Shown here: one piece after another, positions 7,417 to 15,046 of the stretch
Layout: the number at the start of each line of letters is the position of its first letter
Numbering within the stretch: the first letter of the stretch is position 1
Assembly (NCBI GenBank): GCA_964442365.1
Contig: CAYTZA010000002.1
Coordinates: 1-59,198, forward strand
Length of the DNA stretch: 59,198 nt
Direction of reading: 5' to 3'
Source of the DNA: CAYTZA01 sp964442365
Lineage (GTDB): Bacteria; Patescibacteriota; Minisyncoccia; Phycocordibacterales; DAORIS01
Notes under the pieces: model-generated
The model's database searches: none
What the model was told of the DNA's origin: nothing
The model's input: the letters and a program-made list of their open reading frames with translations, nothing else
Program-made: the position numbers and the translations under genes

Positions 7417-8022
7417 TTAAATACTCTTCCTACCAGAAAAAGCATGTTTGATTGTTTCGCTATCTGCATATTCAAGCTCACTACCTGTAGAAAATCCTCT
7501 ACCAAGAACTGTAATGGTGACGGAGACACCTTCAAGAAGGGGATTGAGGATTTTATGAATGTATTCAGTTGTATGATCTCCTTCGGCTGTAACACTAAGA
7601 GCAATGATTACTTCTTTGAGAGTATTTTTGCGGTCGTTTATAATCTGAGTTAATTCTCGAGTGCGAATATTTGTTTCGTCGTCTGTAAGAGAAAGGAGAC
7701 CCCCAAGAACAAAATAATAGCCAGTATATGTTTTGCTTTTTTCTATAGATTCCAAATCTGTATCGTGAGCGATAATCATGAGTAGTCCAGAATCACGACT
7801 GGTGTCACTACATATTGTACAGAGGGTGGTGTTGCCAGAGAAGAAACGCTGACAAGACGTACACTGACGAACTTCTTTTTTAACTGCTTGTGTGGCAGTG
7901 GCAAGTTCAGTAGTGAGGGAACTTGAACTGCGTACTAAGTGATATGCAAAACGTTTAGCTTGGCGTGGGCCAACCCCAGGGAATGTTCTAAATATTTCTA
8001 CAAGTTTATCAAAAGCAGTCAT
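7417..8022 (-). CDS. recR: recombination protein RecR
   Basis: 201 aa, the normal RecR length. In order: helix-hairpin-helix FPGVGPRQAKR (residues 14-24), a four-cysteine zinc finger (CTSC and CTIC, about 54-71) and a Toprim domain. RecR works with RecF/RecO to load RecA at gaps. It begins 3 nt after dnaB and is in the same transcript, joining replication and repair genes. Confidence 0.96.
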   Translation of the reverse strand: MTAFDKLVEIFRTFPGVGPRQAKRFAYHLVRSSSSLTTELATATQAVKKEVRQCTSCQRFFSGNTTLCTICSDTSRDSGLLMIIAHDTDLESIEKSKTYTGYYFVLGGLLSLTDDETNIRTRELTQIINDRKNTLKEVIIALSVTAEGDHTTEYIHKILNPLLEGVSVTITVLGRGFSTGSELEYADSETIKHAFSGRKSI

Positions 8023-8025
8023 ATA

Positions 8026-9411
8026 TTAAAAATCAGCTGAACCTCCACCGTTCATGGTGCTATCAAGGTTTTTATCAATAGAAAGGAAAGTAGCCTTTTT
8101 ATCATCAAAATAAAGTTCAGCTTTTCCTGTTGGACCGTTACGGTGTTTTTCTATAAGAATCTCGGCGATGTTTGGTCTGCCAGAGTCTTCTTTTTGTTTA
8201 TCTTCACGATGAATAAACATAACCACATCGGCATCTTGTTCAATAGAACCAGAGTCTCGAAGGTCAGATAGGCGGGGACGTCCACCACGTTGCTCAACAG
8301 CACGAGAAAGCTGAGAGAGAGCTAGAACGGGCACTTCCATTTCTCGGGCAAGTTGTTTGAGAGCACGAGAAATCTCAGTAACTTGCTGAACAACGTTATC
8401 AGAAGATCGAGATTGGGTTGGCATCATGAGTTGAAGATAATCAACAACAATCATACCAAGACCTTTTTCACTTTTTAATCTTCTGGCTGTTGCTCGCATT
8501 TTCAAAATATTTGAACCAGGTTGGTCATCGATATAAATAGGGGCAGTAGAGAGTCTTCCAAGTGAGTCACGAATTTTGTCGAATTCGTCTTCGCTGGTTA
8601 GTTGTCCTGTACGTAGTTTCCATGCGTCAACACGTGCTTCGGCCGCAAGCATACGGTCAACAAGTTGTTGGGAACTCATTTCAAGAGAAAAGATACCTAC
8701 GGGTACGTTGTACTGTATAGCTGCTTGTCTGGCAATATCTAGAGCAAAAGAGGTCTTTCCCATAGAAGGTCTGGCGGCTAGGATGATAAGATCTGATTTT
8801 TGAAATCCTGCAAGTTTATTGTCGATATCTTTAAAACCCGTAGGAACCCCTCGAAGTTCGCCTTTAGTTTTATGGAGTCTATCCATACGATCCCAGGCTT
8901 CTTGAAGAGTATCTTTAAGGTGTACAAATTTATGAGTAGAGCCTTTGTGAGCAATTTCAAATATTCTTTTTTCTGCTTTATCAAGAAGTTCGTCTATATC
9001 ATTTGCTTCTTCATAGCCGAGTGTGTTGATTTGTTCGGCGGCACTGATAAGTTCACGCATGATACTTTTACGTTGAACTAGTTCAGCATAATATCGAACA
9101 TTTGAAGCAGAAGGAACGCTAGCTGCTAATTCAGTTAAATAACTTGAGCCACCAATTTTTTCAAGACTACCAAGTTCTTGTAATCGTGAAGAAAGAGAAA
9201 TAAGATCAACAGGTGAAGATTTGCCTATAAGTTCGAGTATGGCAAGCCATATTACTCTGTGTCTTTCCGAATAAAATGATTCCGGTTTAAGGATATCTAC
9301 CACTTCATGAAAAGCTTCGGGACGAATCATGATTGAACCTAAAAGGGCCATCTCGGCATCGAGGCTGTGTGGGACGGTTCTGAGGTTGTTTGGACGAGTG
9401 ACTTGTTTCAT
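8026..9411 (-). CDS. dnaB: replicative DNA helicase DnaB
   Basis: 461 aa, full length. The N-terminal primase-interaction domain (about 1-150) is followed by the RecA-like motor with Walker A ARPSMGKT (about 214-221), Walker B VVDYLQLM and the arginine-rich SQLSRAVEQRGGRPRLSDLR block. It unwinds DNA ahead of the polymerase. No SD; TATACT lies 5 nt and TAAAAT 15 nt upstream of the ATG. First gene of dnaB-recR. Confidence 0.97.
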   Translation of the reverse strand: MKQVTRPNNLRTVPHSLDAEMALLGSIMIRPEAFHEVVDILKPESFYSERHRVIWLAILELIGKSSPVDLISLSSRLQELGSLEKIGGSSYLTELAASVPSASNVRYYAELVQRKSIMRELISAAEQINTLGYEEANDIDELLDKAEKRIFEIAHKGSTHKFVHLKDTLQEAWDRMDRLHKTKGELRGVPTGFKDIDNKLAGFQKSDLIILAARPSMGKTSFALDIARQAAIQYNVPVGIFSLEMSSQQLVDRMLAAEARVDAWKLRTGQLTSEDEFDKIRDSLGRLSTAPIYIDDQPGSNILKMRATARRLKSEKGLGMIVVDYLQLMMPTQSRSSDNVVQQVTEISRALKQLAREMEVPVLALSQLSRAVEQRGGRPRLSDLRDSGSIEQDADVVMFIHREDKQKEDSGRPNIAEILIEKHRNGPTGKAELYFDDKKATFLSIDKNLDSTMNGGGSADF

Positions 9412-9485
9412 AAAGGAGTATAGATTATTTTAGCATGAGAGCACAATGCGTCTAAAAAAGCGGGGATTCTACGTGTACAAACTGT

Positions 9486-10859
9486 TTATAAGTATTTTGT
9501 GCCATTTTTGCCATCTTCAACGTGTACACCTTTTGTCTCTAAAGTAGTACGAAGAGTGTCGCTAAGCGCCCAGTTTTTTTGAGCGCGGGCTTTTTCACGT
9601 TTTTCAATAAGGTCTTTAATTTCATCAGAAAATACTGAAACGTGTTCATTGAAAATTGCCAATATCTGATTCATGGCATGTGCAGTTGCATGTTTATCAG
9701 CTTCAGGAATTGATTCATCTTTGAGCATATCCCAAAGAATAGCAATACCTTTAGGGGTATCGAGATCGTCTGATAGGGCAGTGATAAATAGACCCCATGT
9801 CTTTTCATGAACAGATCCTCCTTTTGGCGATCCACGATACCAGTGTTCAAGTTTTTCTCTAGCACGTTCGCTATCGGCAAGGGCTTCCCAAGTAAAATTC
9901 ATTTGGCTACTGTATCGTCCACCAAGGAACCAATATCTAAGAGCGAGGGCAGGTATATTTTTTGCTTTTATATCAGACACAGTAATAATATTTCCAAGAG
10001 ATTTTGACATTTTCTGCTCATCTACACGTATAAAAGCATTGTGTAGCCAATATGTCGCATAAGGTTTTCCTGTGGCGCACTCCGATTGAGCAATTTCATT
10101 GTTATGGTGTACAGGAATATGATCAATACCTCCAGTATGAATATCAAAAGTTTCGCCAAGATATTTCATGGACATAGCGGAGCACTCTATATGCCAACCA
10201 GGGAAACCAATACCCCAAGGTGAAGGCCACTCTTGGAGACGTTTTTCATCTGGGTGTGATAATTTCCAGAGAGCAAAATCAGTAATGTTTTTACGTTCTT
10301 TATTTACAGCGATACGAGCACCTTCTTTAAGATGTTCCGTATCAATATTGCCAAGTTTTCCATAATCAGGGTATTTTGACGTATCAAAATATACACCGTC
10401 AGAAGTTTTATACGTATAGCCTTTGGCTTCTAGTTTTTTTATAAGTTCGATTTGTTCTTTGATATGTTCTGATGCATGAGGGAAGTGAGTACCGTGAGTT
10501 CGTATATGAAGATCACGTAAATCTTTTATAAAACTATCAAGATAGTATTCGGTTATCTCCTGCGGAGAAAGTTCTTTTTCTTTTGCTGCTTTTTCTATCT
10601 TATCTTCTCCCGCATCAGCATCTGCAACGATATGTCCAACATCAGTAATGTTTATAACTTGTTTTACTTTGTATCCGTTGCTTTCAAAAGTACGTCTTAA
10701 TATATCTGCAAATACATATGAACGCATATTACCAATATGGGCAAAATCATATACTGTCGGACCACAATGATACATAGAAACTGTATCTGGTACGAGTGGT
10801 ACAAAGGATTCTTTTTCTCCCGATAGGGTATTCTTAAGAAATATTGGATTTCGTGACAT
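9486..10859 (-). CDS. cysS: cysteinyl-tRNA synthetase
   Basis: 457 aa, normal length. Class I signature HIGN in YDFAHIGNMRSY, KMSKSLGN, and zinc ligands in HIECSAMS and the HHNNE segment are present. It charges tRNA-Cys. The start at 10859 (MSRNPIFLKN) is chosen over 10895 because TATAAT ends 6 nt upstream of this ATG, so the transcript begins at the start codon. Divergent from the S41 protease gene, sharing a 55-bp promoter region. Confidence 0.96.
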   Translation of the reverse strand: MSRNPIFLKNTLSGEKESFVPLVPDTVSMYHCGPTVYDFAHIGNMRSYVFADILRRTFESNGYKVKQVINITDVGHIVADADAGEDKIEKAAKEKELSPQEITEYYLDSFIKDLRDLHIRTHGTHFPHASEHIKEQIELIKKLEAKGYTYKTSDGVYFDTSKYPDYGKLGNIDTEHLKEGARIAVNKERKNITDFALWKLSHPDEKRLQEWPSPWGIGFPGWHIECSAMSMKYLGETFDIHTGGIDHIPVHHNNEIAQSECATGKPYATYWLHNAFIRVDEQKMSKSLGNIITVSDIKAKNIPALALRYWFLGGRYSSQMNFTWEALADSERAREKLEHWYRGSPKGGSVHEKTWGLFITALSDDLDTPKGIAILWDMLKDESIPEADKHATAHAMNQILAIFNEHVSVFSDEIKDLIEKREKARAQKNWALSDTLRTTLETKGVHVEDGKNGTKYL

Positions 10860-10865
10860 GTTTGT

Positions 10866-10895
10866 ATTATAGCCTGTTTTGACTCTAAGGTTCAA
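10866..10895 (-). promoter_or_regulatory. promoter of cysS, leaderless type
   Basis: TTGAAC (10890-10895), 18-bp spacer, TATAAT (10866-10871), then 6 nt to the ATG. It overlaps the divergent promoter of the S41 protease gene, so the two RNA polymerases would compete. Confidence 0.8.
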
Positions 10896-10907
10896 TTTTG
10901 AGACAAT
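10879..10907 (+). promoter_or_regulatory. promoter of the S41 protease gene
   Basis: TTGACT (10879-10884), 17-bp spacer, GACAAT (10902-10907), 7 nt to the ATG at 10915. The -35 is good, the -10 weak. It overlaps the cysS promoter. Confidence 0.6.
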
Positions 10908-10914
10908 ATATATT

Positions 10915-12144
10915 ATGAAATATCATTTGCCTCGTTATATATCGTATGTCGGTATTATTGTAATCATGGTGCTAGTAGCGTCTGGTGCTAGTTATCATCT
11001 TGGTCGTCTTGAGGCTAAATCACTGCAGGTTCCTATGGGGATAATAAATAGCGATGTGCCAATATCAGCGTCTACGACAGACTTCGCTTTATTTTGGAAA
11101 GTCTGGACTCTTCTAGATGATCGTTTTGCTTCTAGTAAGACAGAGAAAATCACTGATCAAGAAAAACTATATGGTGCGATTAAAGGTCTTGCAGAAGCAT
11201 ATGGAGATCCTTATACAACCTTTTTCCCGCCAGCAGAGACAAAAGAATTTGAAAGCGAAATAGAAGGTAGTTTCCAAGGGGTTGGTATGGAAGTTTCACT
11301 TAAAGATAGTATTTTGACTGTAGTGGCACCACTTAAAAATAGTCCAGCAGAACATGCAGGAATTAAAGCTGGTGACAAGATTCTAAAAATAGACAGTACA
11401 GTAACAACTAATATGACGGTTGATCAGGCTGTTAAATTGATTCGTGGGCCAAAAGGTACATCAGTAACACTTGTTGTACTTCACGCTGATTCTGATGTTC
11501 CTGTTGAGATTAGTATCGTTAGAGATACAATCAATATTCCTACTATAGAGACCAAACAGCTTCAAGGTGGTATCTACATGATTCGTTTATTTAGTTTTTC
11601 TGCTCAATCAGCTGATTTGTTTAAAGATGCAATCAAATCATATGTGCAGTCTGGTAACAAGAAATTAATCATAGATCTACGTGGTAATCCAGGCGGTTAT
11701 CTTGATGCCGCTGTTGATATTGCGAGTTGGTTTCTTCCCGGAGGCAACGTCATCGTAACCGAAGAATTTAAAAGTGGGGCAGAGAACACATATCATAGAA
11801 GCAAAGGATACAATATCGTTCCTTCAGATCATGCGATTGTTGTACTTGTAGATGCTGGCTCTGCTTCTGCTTCTGAGATTGTGGCAGGAGCGCTACAGGA
11901 ATACGGCCGTGCTACTTTAATCGGAACACAAACCTTTGGTAAGGGTTCTGTTCAGGAATATATGAAAGTTTCTACAAATACATCTCTAAAAGTTACTATT
12001 GCACGTTGGCTAACACCAAAAGGTGTGTCTATATCAGAAGGTGGTCTTAAGCCAGATATTGAGGTCAAAGTAACTCCTGCAGATAGGGAAAAGAAAGTAG
12101 ATGCTCAACTTAATAAGGCTATAGAGATCCTTTTGACAAAATAG
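10915..12144 (+). CDS. C-terminal processing peptidase, family S41
   Basis: 409 aa. An N-terminal signal-anchor (about residues 9-28) is followed by a PDZ domain (about 95-180) and the S41 protease core. The catalytic Ser lies in AGSASASEIVAGA and the catalytic Lys in TFGKGSVQ; DLRGNPGGYLD is the typical substrate-pocket motif. Such Ctp/Prc enzymes cut extracytoplasmic proteins from their C termini, often cell-wall hydrolases. The start at 10915 is set by the promoter and the beginning of the anchor. The promoter of rplI lies inside its 3' end. Confidence 0.93.
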   Translation: MKYHLPRYISYVGIIVIMVLVASGASYHLGRLEAKSLQVPMGIINSDVPISASTTDFALFWKVWTLLDDRFASSKTEKITDQEKLYGAIKGLAEAYGDPYTTFFPPAETKEFESEIEGSFQGVGMEVSLKDSILTVVAPLKNSPAEHAGIKAGDKILKIDSTVTTNMTVDQAVKLIRGPKGTSVTLVVLHADSDVPVEISIVRDTINIPTIETKQLQGGIYMIRLFSFSAQSADLFKDAIKSYVQSGNKKLIIDLRGNPGGYLDAAVDIASWFLPGGNVIVTEEFKSGAENTYHRSKGYNIVPSDHAIVVLVDAGSASASEIVAGALQEYGRATLIGTQTFGKGSVQEYMKVSTNTSLKVTIARWLTPKGVSISEGGLKPDIEVKVTPADREKKVDAQLNKAIEILLTK

Positions 12145-12160
12145 TTTTTTCAAGTAAGAT
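12133..12160 (+). promoter_or_regulatory. promoter of rplI, leaderless type
   Basis: Consensus TTGACA (12133-12138), 16-bp spacer, TAAGAT (12155-12160), 9 nt to the ATG. The -35 lies inside the last codons of the protease gene. Confidence 0.82.
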
Positions 12161-12169
12161 ACACCTACT

Positions 12170-12613
12170 ATGAAAGTAATTTTTTACAAAGATGTACCAG
12201 GGGTAGCTAAGAAGTTTGACGTAAAGAACGTATCAGATGGTTATGCCTTTAACTTTCTTTTACCTCGCAATCTTGCTCTACGCGCAACCGCTGAAGAACT
12301 TGCTCGTCTTGAGGCTAAGAAGAATACAGAAATCAAAGCTAAAAAAGATGCTGAAGCTGTATTGTTAAAGAATCTTAAGAAGATTACTAATCTTACAGTT
12401 ACAATCACAGAAGATGCTAATGAAAAGGGTCATCTTTTCAAGGGTATACACAAGGATCAGCTTGTTGCAGAAATCAAAACTCAAGGTGGTCTTGATATAG
12501 CTGAAGACTTTATCGTTCTAGAAAAGCCTGTTAAAGATGTTGGTGAGCACAAAATTGAAGTTCGTGCCGGTGACAAAAACGCTTTCTTTACTCTCTCAGT
12601 GGTAGCTAAGTAG
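12170..12613 (+). CDS. rplI: 50S ribosomal protein L9 (bL9)
   Basis: 147 aa, normal length. The N-terminal rRNA-binding domain (MKVIFYKDVPG, with DGYAFNFLLPRNLALRAT) is joined by a long helix to the C-terminal domain ending HKIEVRAG...FFTLSVVAK. Loss of L9 is reported for some CPR lineages; it is intact here, which may help classification. It has its own promoter and ends at a terminator shared with rpmA. Confidence 0.95.
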   Translation: MKVIFYKDVPGVAKKFDVKNVSDGYAFNFLLPRNLALRATAEELARLEAKKNTEIKAKKDAEAVLLKNLKKITNLTVTITEDANEKGHLFKGIHKDQLVAEIKTQGGLDIAEDFIVLEKPVKDVGEHKIEVRAGDKNAFFTLSVVAK

Positions 12614-12655
12614 TATTTTCTTGTTTTAGATAGAAAAAATCTTTATCTATATAAC

Positions 12656-12678
12656 AAAACACCCCTTTCGGGGTTTTT
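12656..12678. terminator. bidirectional terminator between rplI and rpmA
   Basis: ACCCC-TTTC-GGGGT hairpin with AAAAC before and TTTTT after. It separates convergent rplI and rpmA. Confidence 0.85.
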
Positions 12679-12684
12679 GTTTGT

Positions 12685-12957
12685 TTATTTGACGCTAACT
12701 TGTTTCTTGACTGACTTTGAACCGTCAAAGTGTGTCTTTCTTTTGTCTTTGAAAGAAACTATACCAACTTTACTTGCGTATATAGTATGATCTTTACCCA
12801 TATCAACGTTCTTTCCAGGAAGAAATTCTGTACCGCGTTGACGTATGATAATAGAACCAACACCGGCTTGTTCGCCATGGTTAAGCTTAACGCCTAGATA
12901 TTTAGGGTTTGAGTCGCGTAGGTTTTTTGCTGTTCCGCCAGCCTTTTTTGTTGCCAT
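12685..12957 (-). CDS. rpmA: 50S ribosomal protein L27 (bL27)
   Basis: 90 aa. MATKKAGGTAKNLRDSNPKYLG and IIIRQRGTEF...PG.NVDMGKDHTIYA match L27. The N terminus starts directly with the mature form, without the cleavable Firmicutes-type extension. L27 reaches into the peptidyl transferase center. It stands alone, away from rplU, on the opposite strand. A TATCAT lies 9 nt upstream of the ATG (possible leaderless start). Confidence 0.95.
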   Translation of the reverse strand: MATKKAGGTAKNLRDSNPKYLGVKLNHGEQAGVGSIIIRQRGTEFLPGKNVDMGKDHTIYASKVGIVSFKDKRKTHFDGSKSVKKQVSVK

Positions 12958-12999
12958 GGTATTTTAATGATATTTTATCGCTCTATTTGTATACTATGC

Positions 13000-13029
13000 T
13001 TGTAGGTGCGATGTAAAAGCTAGTATAAC
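13000..13029 (+). promoter_or_regulatory. promoter of the 13037 gene, leaderless type
   Basis: TTGTAG (13000-13005), 18-bp spacer, TATAAC (13024-13029), 7 nt to the ATG. Confidence 0.65.
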
Positions 13030-13036
13030 CTAATAT

Positions 13037-13393
13037 ATGAAAAAAGACAAATATTTATTCATCCATATCATAATATTGATTTTGTGTACTATTTCGGCCT
13101 ATATGGCTGGTATGGTTACCAATATTGAGTCTAAGCGTCCTTCTGTAGAGGTTATCTCTAGAGAACAAAATACAGCGATGGTTAGTGATGCGATTGAAAG
13201 TATAGCCTCAACTTCGCTTGGGAATCCAGTAGATCCTATGGTTGTAGGGTCTAAAACGGGGGATAAGTATCATTTTCCTTGGTGTTCTGGGGCTCTCCGT
13301 ATGAAAGAAACGTCAAAAATCTTCTTTAAAAACAGTGATGAAGCCAGAAAAGCTGGTTATACTCCGGCAGCCAACTGTAAGGGTCTTCAATAG
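13037..13393 (+). CDS. membrane-anchored protein with Ada-like metal-binding domain
   Basis: 118 aa. An N-terminal membrane helix (about 7-28) is followed by a linker and a C-terminal module VGSKTGDKYHFPWC...GYTPAANC. The YHxPxC...NC pattern resembles the zinc-binding domain of Ada and the small modules attached to secreted nucleases or competence-type proteins. Catalytic residues are absent, so it probably binds metal or nucleic acid outside the membrane (inference). Predicted leaderless from the promoter at 13000-13029. Confidence 0.72.
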   Translation: MKKDKYLFIHIIILILCTISAYMAGMVTNIESKRPSVEVISREQNTAMVSDAIESIASTSLGNPVDPMVVGSKTGDKYHFPWCSGALRMKETSKIFFKNSDEARKAGYTPAANCKGLQ

Positions 13394-13458
13394 GTTTTTG
13401 ATGTTTCTATTGTACGGCTCTACATAGCCATATAATCGTGATTATTGATGTATAAGGA

Positions 13459-13488
13459 TTGACAAAATAGGGTAAAGGGTGCTATAAT
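13459..13488 (+). promoter_or_regulatory. strong sigma-70 promoter
   Basis: TTGACA (13459-13464), 18-bp spacer, TATAAT (13483-13488). An ATG at 13493 opens only a 32-codon frame. The lysozyme-like gene starts at 13537 in another frame, so its mRNA has a leader of about 43 nt containing a possible upstream reading frame. Confidence 0.82.
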
Positions 13489-13536
13489 ATACATGAAATT
13501 CAGTGAACAGCTGGATTTTTTAATTTATAGAAACTT

Positions 13537-13995
13537 ATGCCTTTTGCAACATTCGCCGCAGCTCTTGTTATGTTTACTTCGCCTCTGTTGAATAGTAGCA
13601 ATACTCTTTCAGCAGTGACCACTGTAGCTCATTCATCAACTGCCTCAGAAACGGTACTTCAGGTATCAGTATCTAATTCAGATGAAAAAATCCTTACGGT
13701 AAAAGATACCGTTCATGCGTATTACAAGGAGACTCCTATTCTTGCTAAAATTGCATTCTGTGAATCAAGCTTTCAGCACTACACTAAAGATGGTCAGGTT
13801 ATCCGCGGTAAGGTAGATAGTCGTGACGTTGGTCTTATGCAGATCAATGAAAAGTATCACCTTGAAACATCACTTAAACATGGTTTCGATATCTATACGA
13901 TAGAAGGAAACATGGCATATGCTGAGTGGTTGTACGAACGACAGGGTACCGCACCTTGGAATGCTTCTGCTCCATGTTGGAGTCAATCAGTCTAA
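13537..13995 (+). CDS. secreted lysozyme/transglycosylase-like protein
   Basis: 152 aa. A signal-like N terminus (about residues 1-26) is followed by a compact lysozyme-like domain: IAFCESSFQH with the probable catalytic Glu, DVGLMQINEKYH, and NMAYAEWLYERQG...PWNASAPCW. Two cysteines may form a disulfide. It would cut peptidoglycan glycan strands outside the cell. The ATG at 13537 is the first in-frame start after stops at 13504 and 13528; no SD is visible. Ends at the terminator 14012-14042. Confidence 0.82.
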   Translation: MPFATFAAALVMFTSPLLNSSNTLSAVTTVAHSSTASETVLQVSVSNSDEKILTVKDTVHAYYKETPILAKIAFCESSFQHYTKDGQVIRGKVDSRDVGLMQINEKYHLETSLKHGFDIYTIEGNMAYAEWLYERQGTAPWNASAPCWSQSV

Positions 13996-14011
13996 ACTTA
14001 TAATTCTCATA

Positions 14012-14042
14012 CAAAACCCCGAGCGTAGTGCCCGGGGTTTTG
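14012..14042 (+). terminator. Rho-independent terminator
   Basis: Perfect stem CAAAACCCCG/CGGGGTTTTG (14012-14021 and 14033-14042). The T-run is inside the stem; it could also work on the minus strand. Confidence 0.85.
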
Positions 14043-14093
14043 TTATGTTAGATTTGTATGTTTCTTTATCTGTGATTTGTTAGGCTTGATTGG

Positions 14094-14570
14094 ATGATTA
14101 GATTTACTGATCAACAATTTGAAGAAACAAAGAACACTGGTGAGGTTTTCTATAGAAGCATCGGGAAAGTGTATTGCCCATATTTAAAGTGTGATGTTTC
14201 TTTCAACACACAAGGTCTAGAACATTTGAAGTTCAAGAAACGTGAAAAGGCGAGGGCTATCAGTGATCAGTATATGAGATTCAAGTTAATAAATCTTGCC
14301 CCAGAGATTTTAAGATCATCTCATACATTGCAAGGATTTCTAGAAACAAAGGGATTTGAAAAAATACGAATGCAAGGGAGAACGGATATTGTTTTAAAGC
14401 CTGTTAGTTATTATGAGTTTATTGCTGTTATTAAAAGAAATCGTATTCGTGTTGTTATAAAACAGATTGATAATGGTGAAAAGTTTTTTTGGAGCCTCAT
14501 TCCATTCTGGAGGATGAAAGGATCTACGATGACACGTATATTGCATAATGGAGAACCAGAAGAAGACTAG
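14094..14570 (+). CDS. PBECR/RelE-like putative nuclease toxin
   Basis: 158 aa, soluble. The pattern VYCPYLKCDVSFNTQGLEHLKF, then a helical block ending in FLETKG, then a strand-rich half (YEFIAVIKRNRIRVVIKQ and KFFWSLIPFW) resembles a family common in CPR genomes and the Barnase/EndoU/ColicinE5/RelE-like (PBECR) nuclease fold. This assignment is from pattern memory and is tentative. No antitoxin gene is adjacent. A candidate structured RNA on the opposite strand ends 4 bp past the stop codon. Confidence 0.5.
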   Translation: MIRFTDQQFEETKNTGEVFYRSIGKVYCPYLKCDVSFNTQGLEHLKFKKREKARAISDQYMRFKLINLAPEILRSSHTLQGFLETKGFEKIRMQGRTDIVLKPVSYYEFIAVIKRNRIRVVIKQIDNGEKFFWSLIPFWRMKGSTMTRILHNGEPEED

Positions 14571-14574
14571 CTAC

Positions 14575-14657
14575 AAAAAAAGCCGCGTGAGCGGTGTTCT
14601 TTGTTGGCGTCTGGCTACAGCTTGGAAGCCGTGAGAGGGCGAACCCTCCAAACGCCA
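14575..14657 (-). ncRNA. candidate structured small RNA A
   Basis: On the minus strand the RNA would start at about 14657. A 10-bp closing stem (14648-14657 with 14605-14614, one G-U) holds two hairpins: AGGG-UUCG-CCCU (14636-14647) and a 6-bp stem with loop UCCA (14617-14632), forming a three-way junction. A Rho-independent terminator follows (CCGC-TCAC-GCGG then seven T, 14575-14594). The predicted transcription start coincides with the first base of the closing stem. It is not a tRNA: there is no 7-nt T loop. Family unknown. Confidence 0.6.
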
Positions 14658-14662
14658 CTTAT

Positions 14663-14690
14663 AGAATATCAAATAGAAAAAACTGGTCAA
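14663..14690 (-). promoter_or_regulatory. promoter of candidate RNA A
   Basis: TTGACC (14685-14690), 16-bp spacer, TATTCT (14663-14668) on the minus strand. Predicted start 14656-14657. Confidence 0.6.
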
Positions 14691-14699
14691 ATTTATAAA

Positions 14700-15046
14700 A
14701 GCTTCTCTACCCAGTCTAAAAGAATAGGGGAGAGGCGCCCTATTTAGTTTTTAGAGACCCTTCTCTATGCGTGTATGTATATATAAATATTAAAATTTTA
14801 CACAGAATAAATAAGCAGGAAAATTTTATAGGGAACAGAGAATTAGGTGCTAAAAAGTCAGCTGTGGATAACTTTAAGGGGATGTGGTCTTATAAGATAA
14901 GAGTACGTCGCACAATATATCTTTTGCGACATAGATATAGTTTTTATTACCTTATATATCAAGCTGTTTAGTTTCCGGATTCTTTTGTATGAGCACTTCT
15001 CTATCGGCCACAAACAAAAAATATCTAGCTAGTTTTATGTATGTAA
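14700..15046. other. gene-free AT-rich stretch
   Basis: No convincing gene. It holds one perfect DnaA-box-like 9-mer (14864-14872) and a GTCGCA/TGCGAC hairpin around 14909-14933. A plus-strand frame at 14771-14971 has no recognisable features and looks accidental. One DnaA box is expected by chance in a window this size, so no origin is claimed. Confidence 0.45.

Noticed and set aside
14605..14657. tRNA or tRNA-like fold in element A (contains CTTCCAA like a Gly anticodon loop)
   Set aside because: No 7-nt T loop, the anticodon-like loop does not close with a 5-bp stem, and the closing stem is 10 bp.
14864..14872. DnaA-box-like 9-mer in a gene-free AT-rich stretch, possible origin
   Set aside because: Only one perfect box; about one is expected by chance on both strands of a window this size, and dnaA/dnaN are not nearby.
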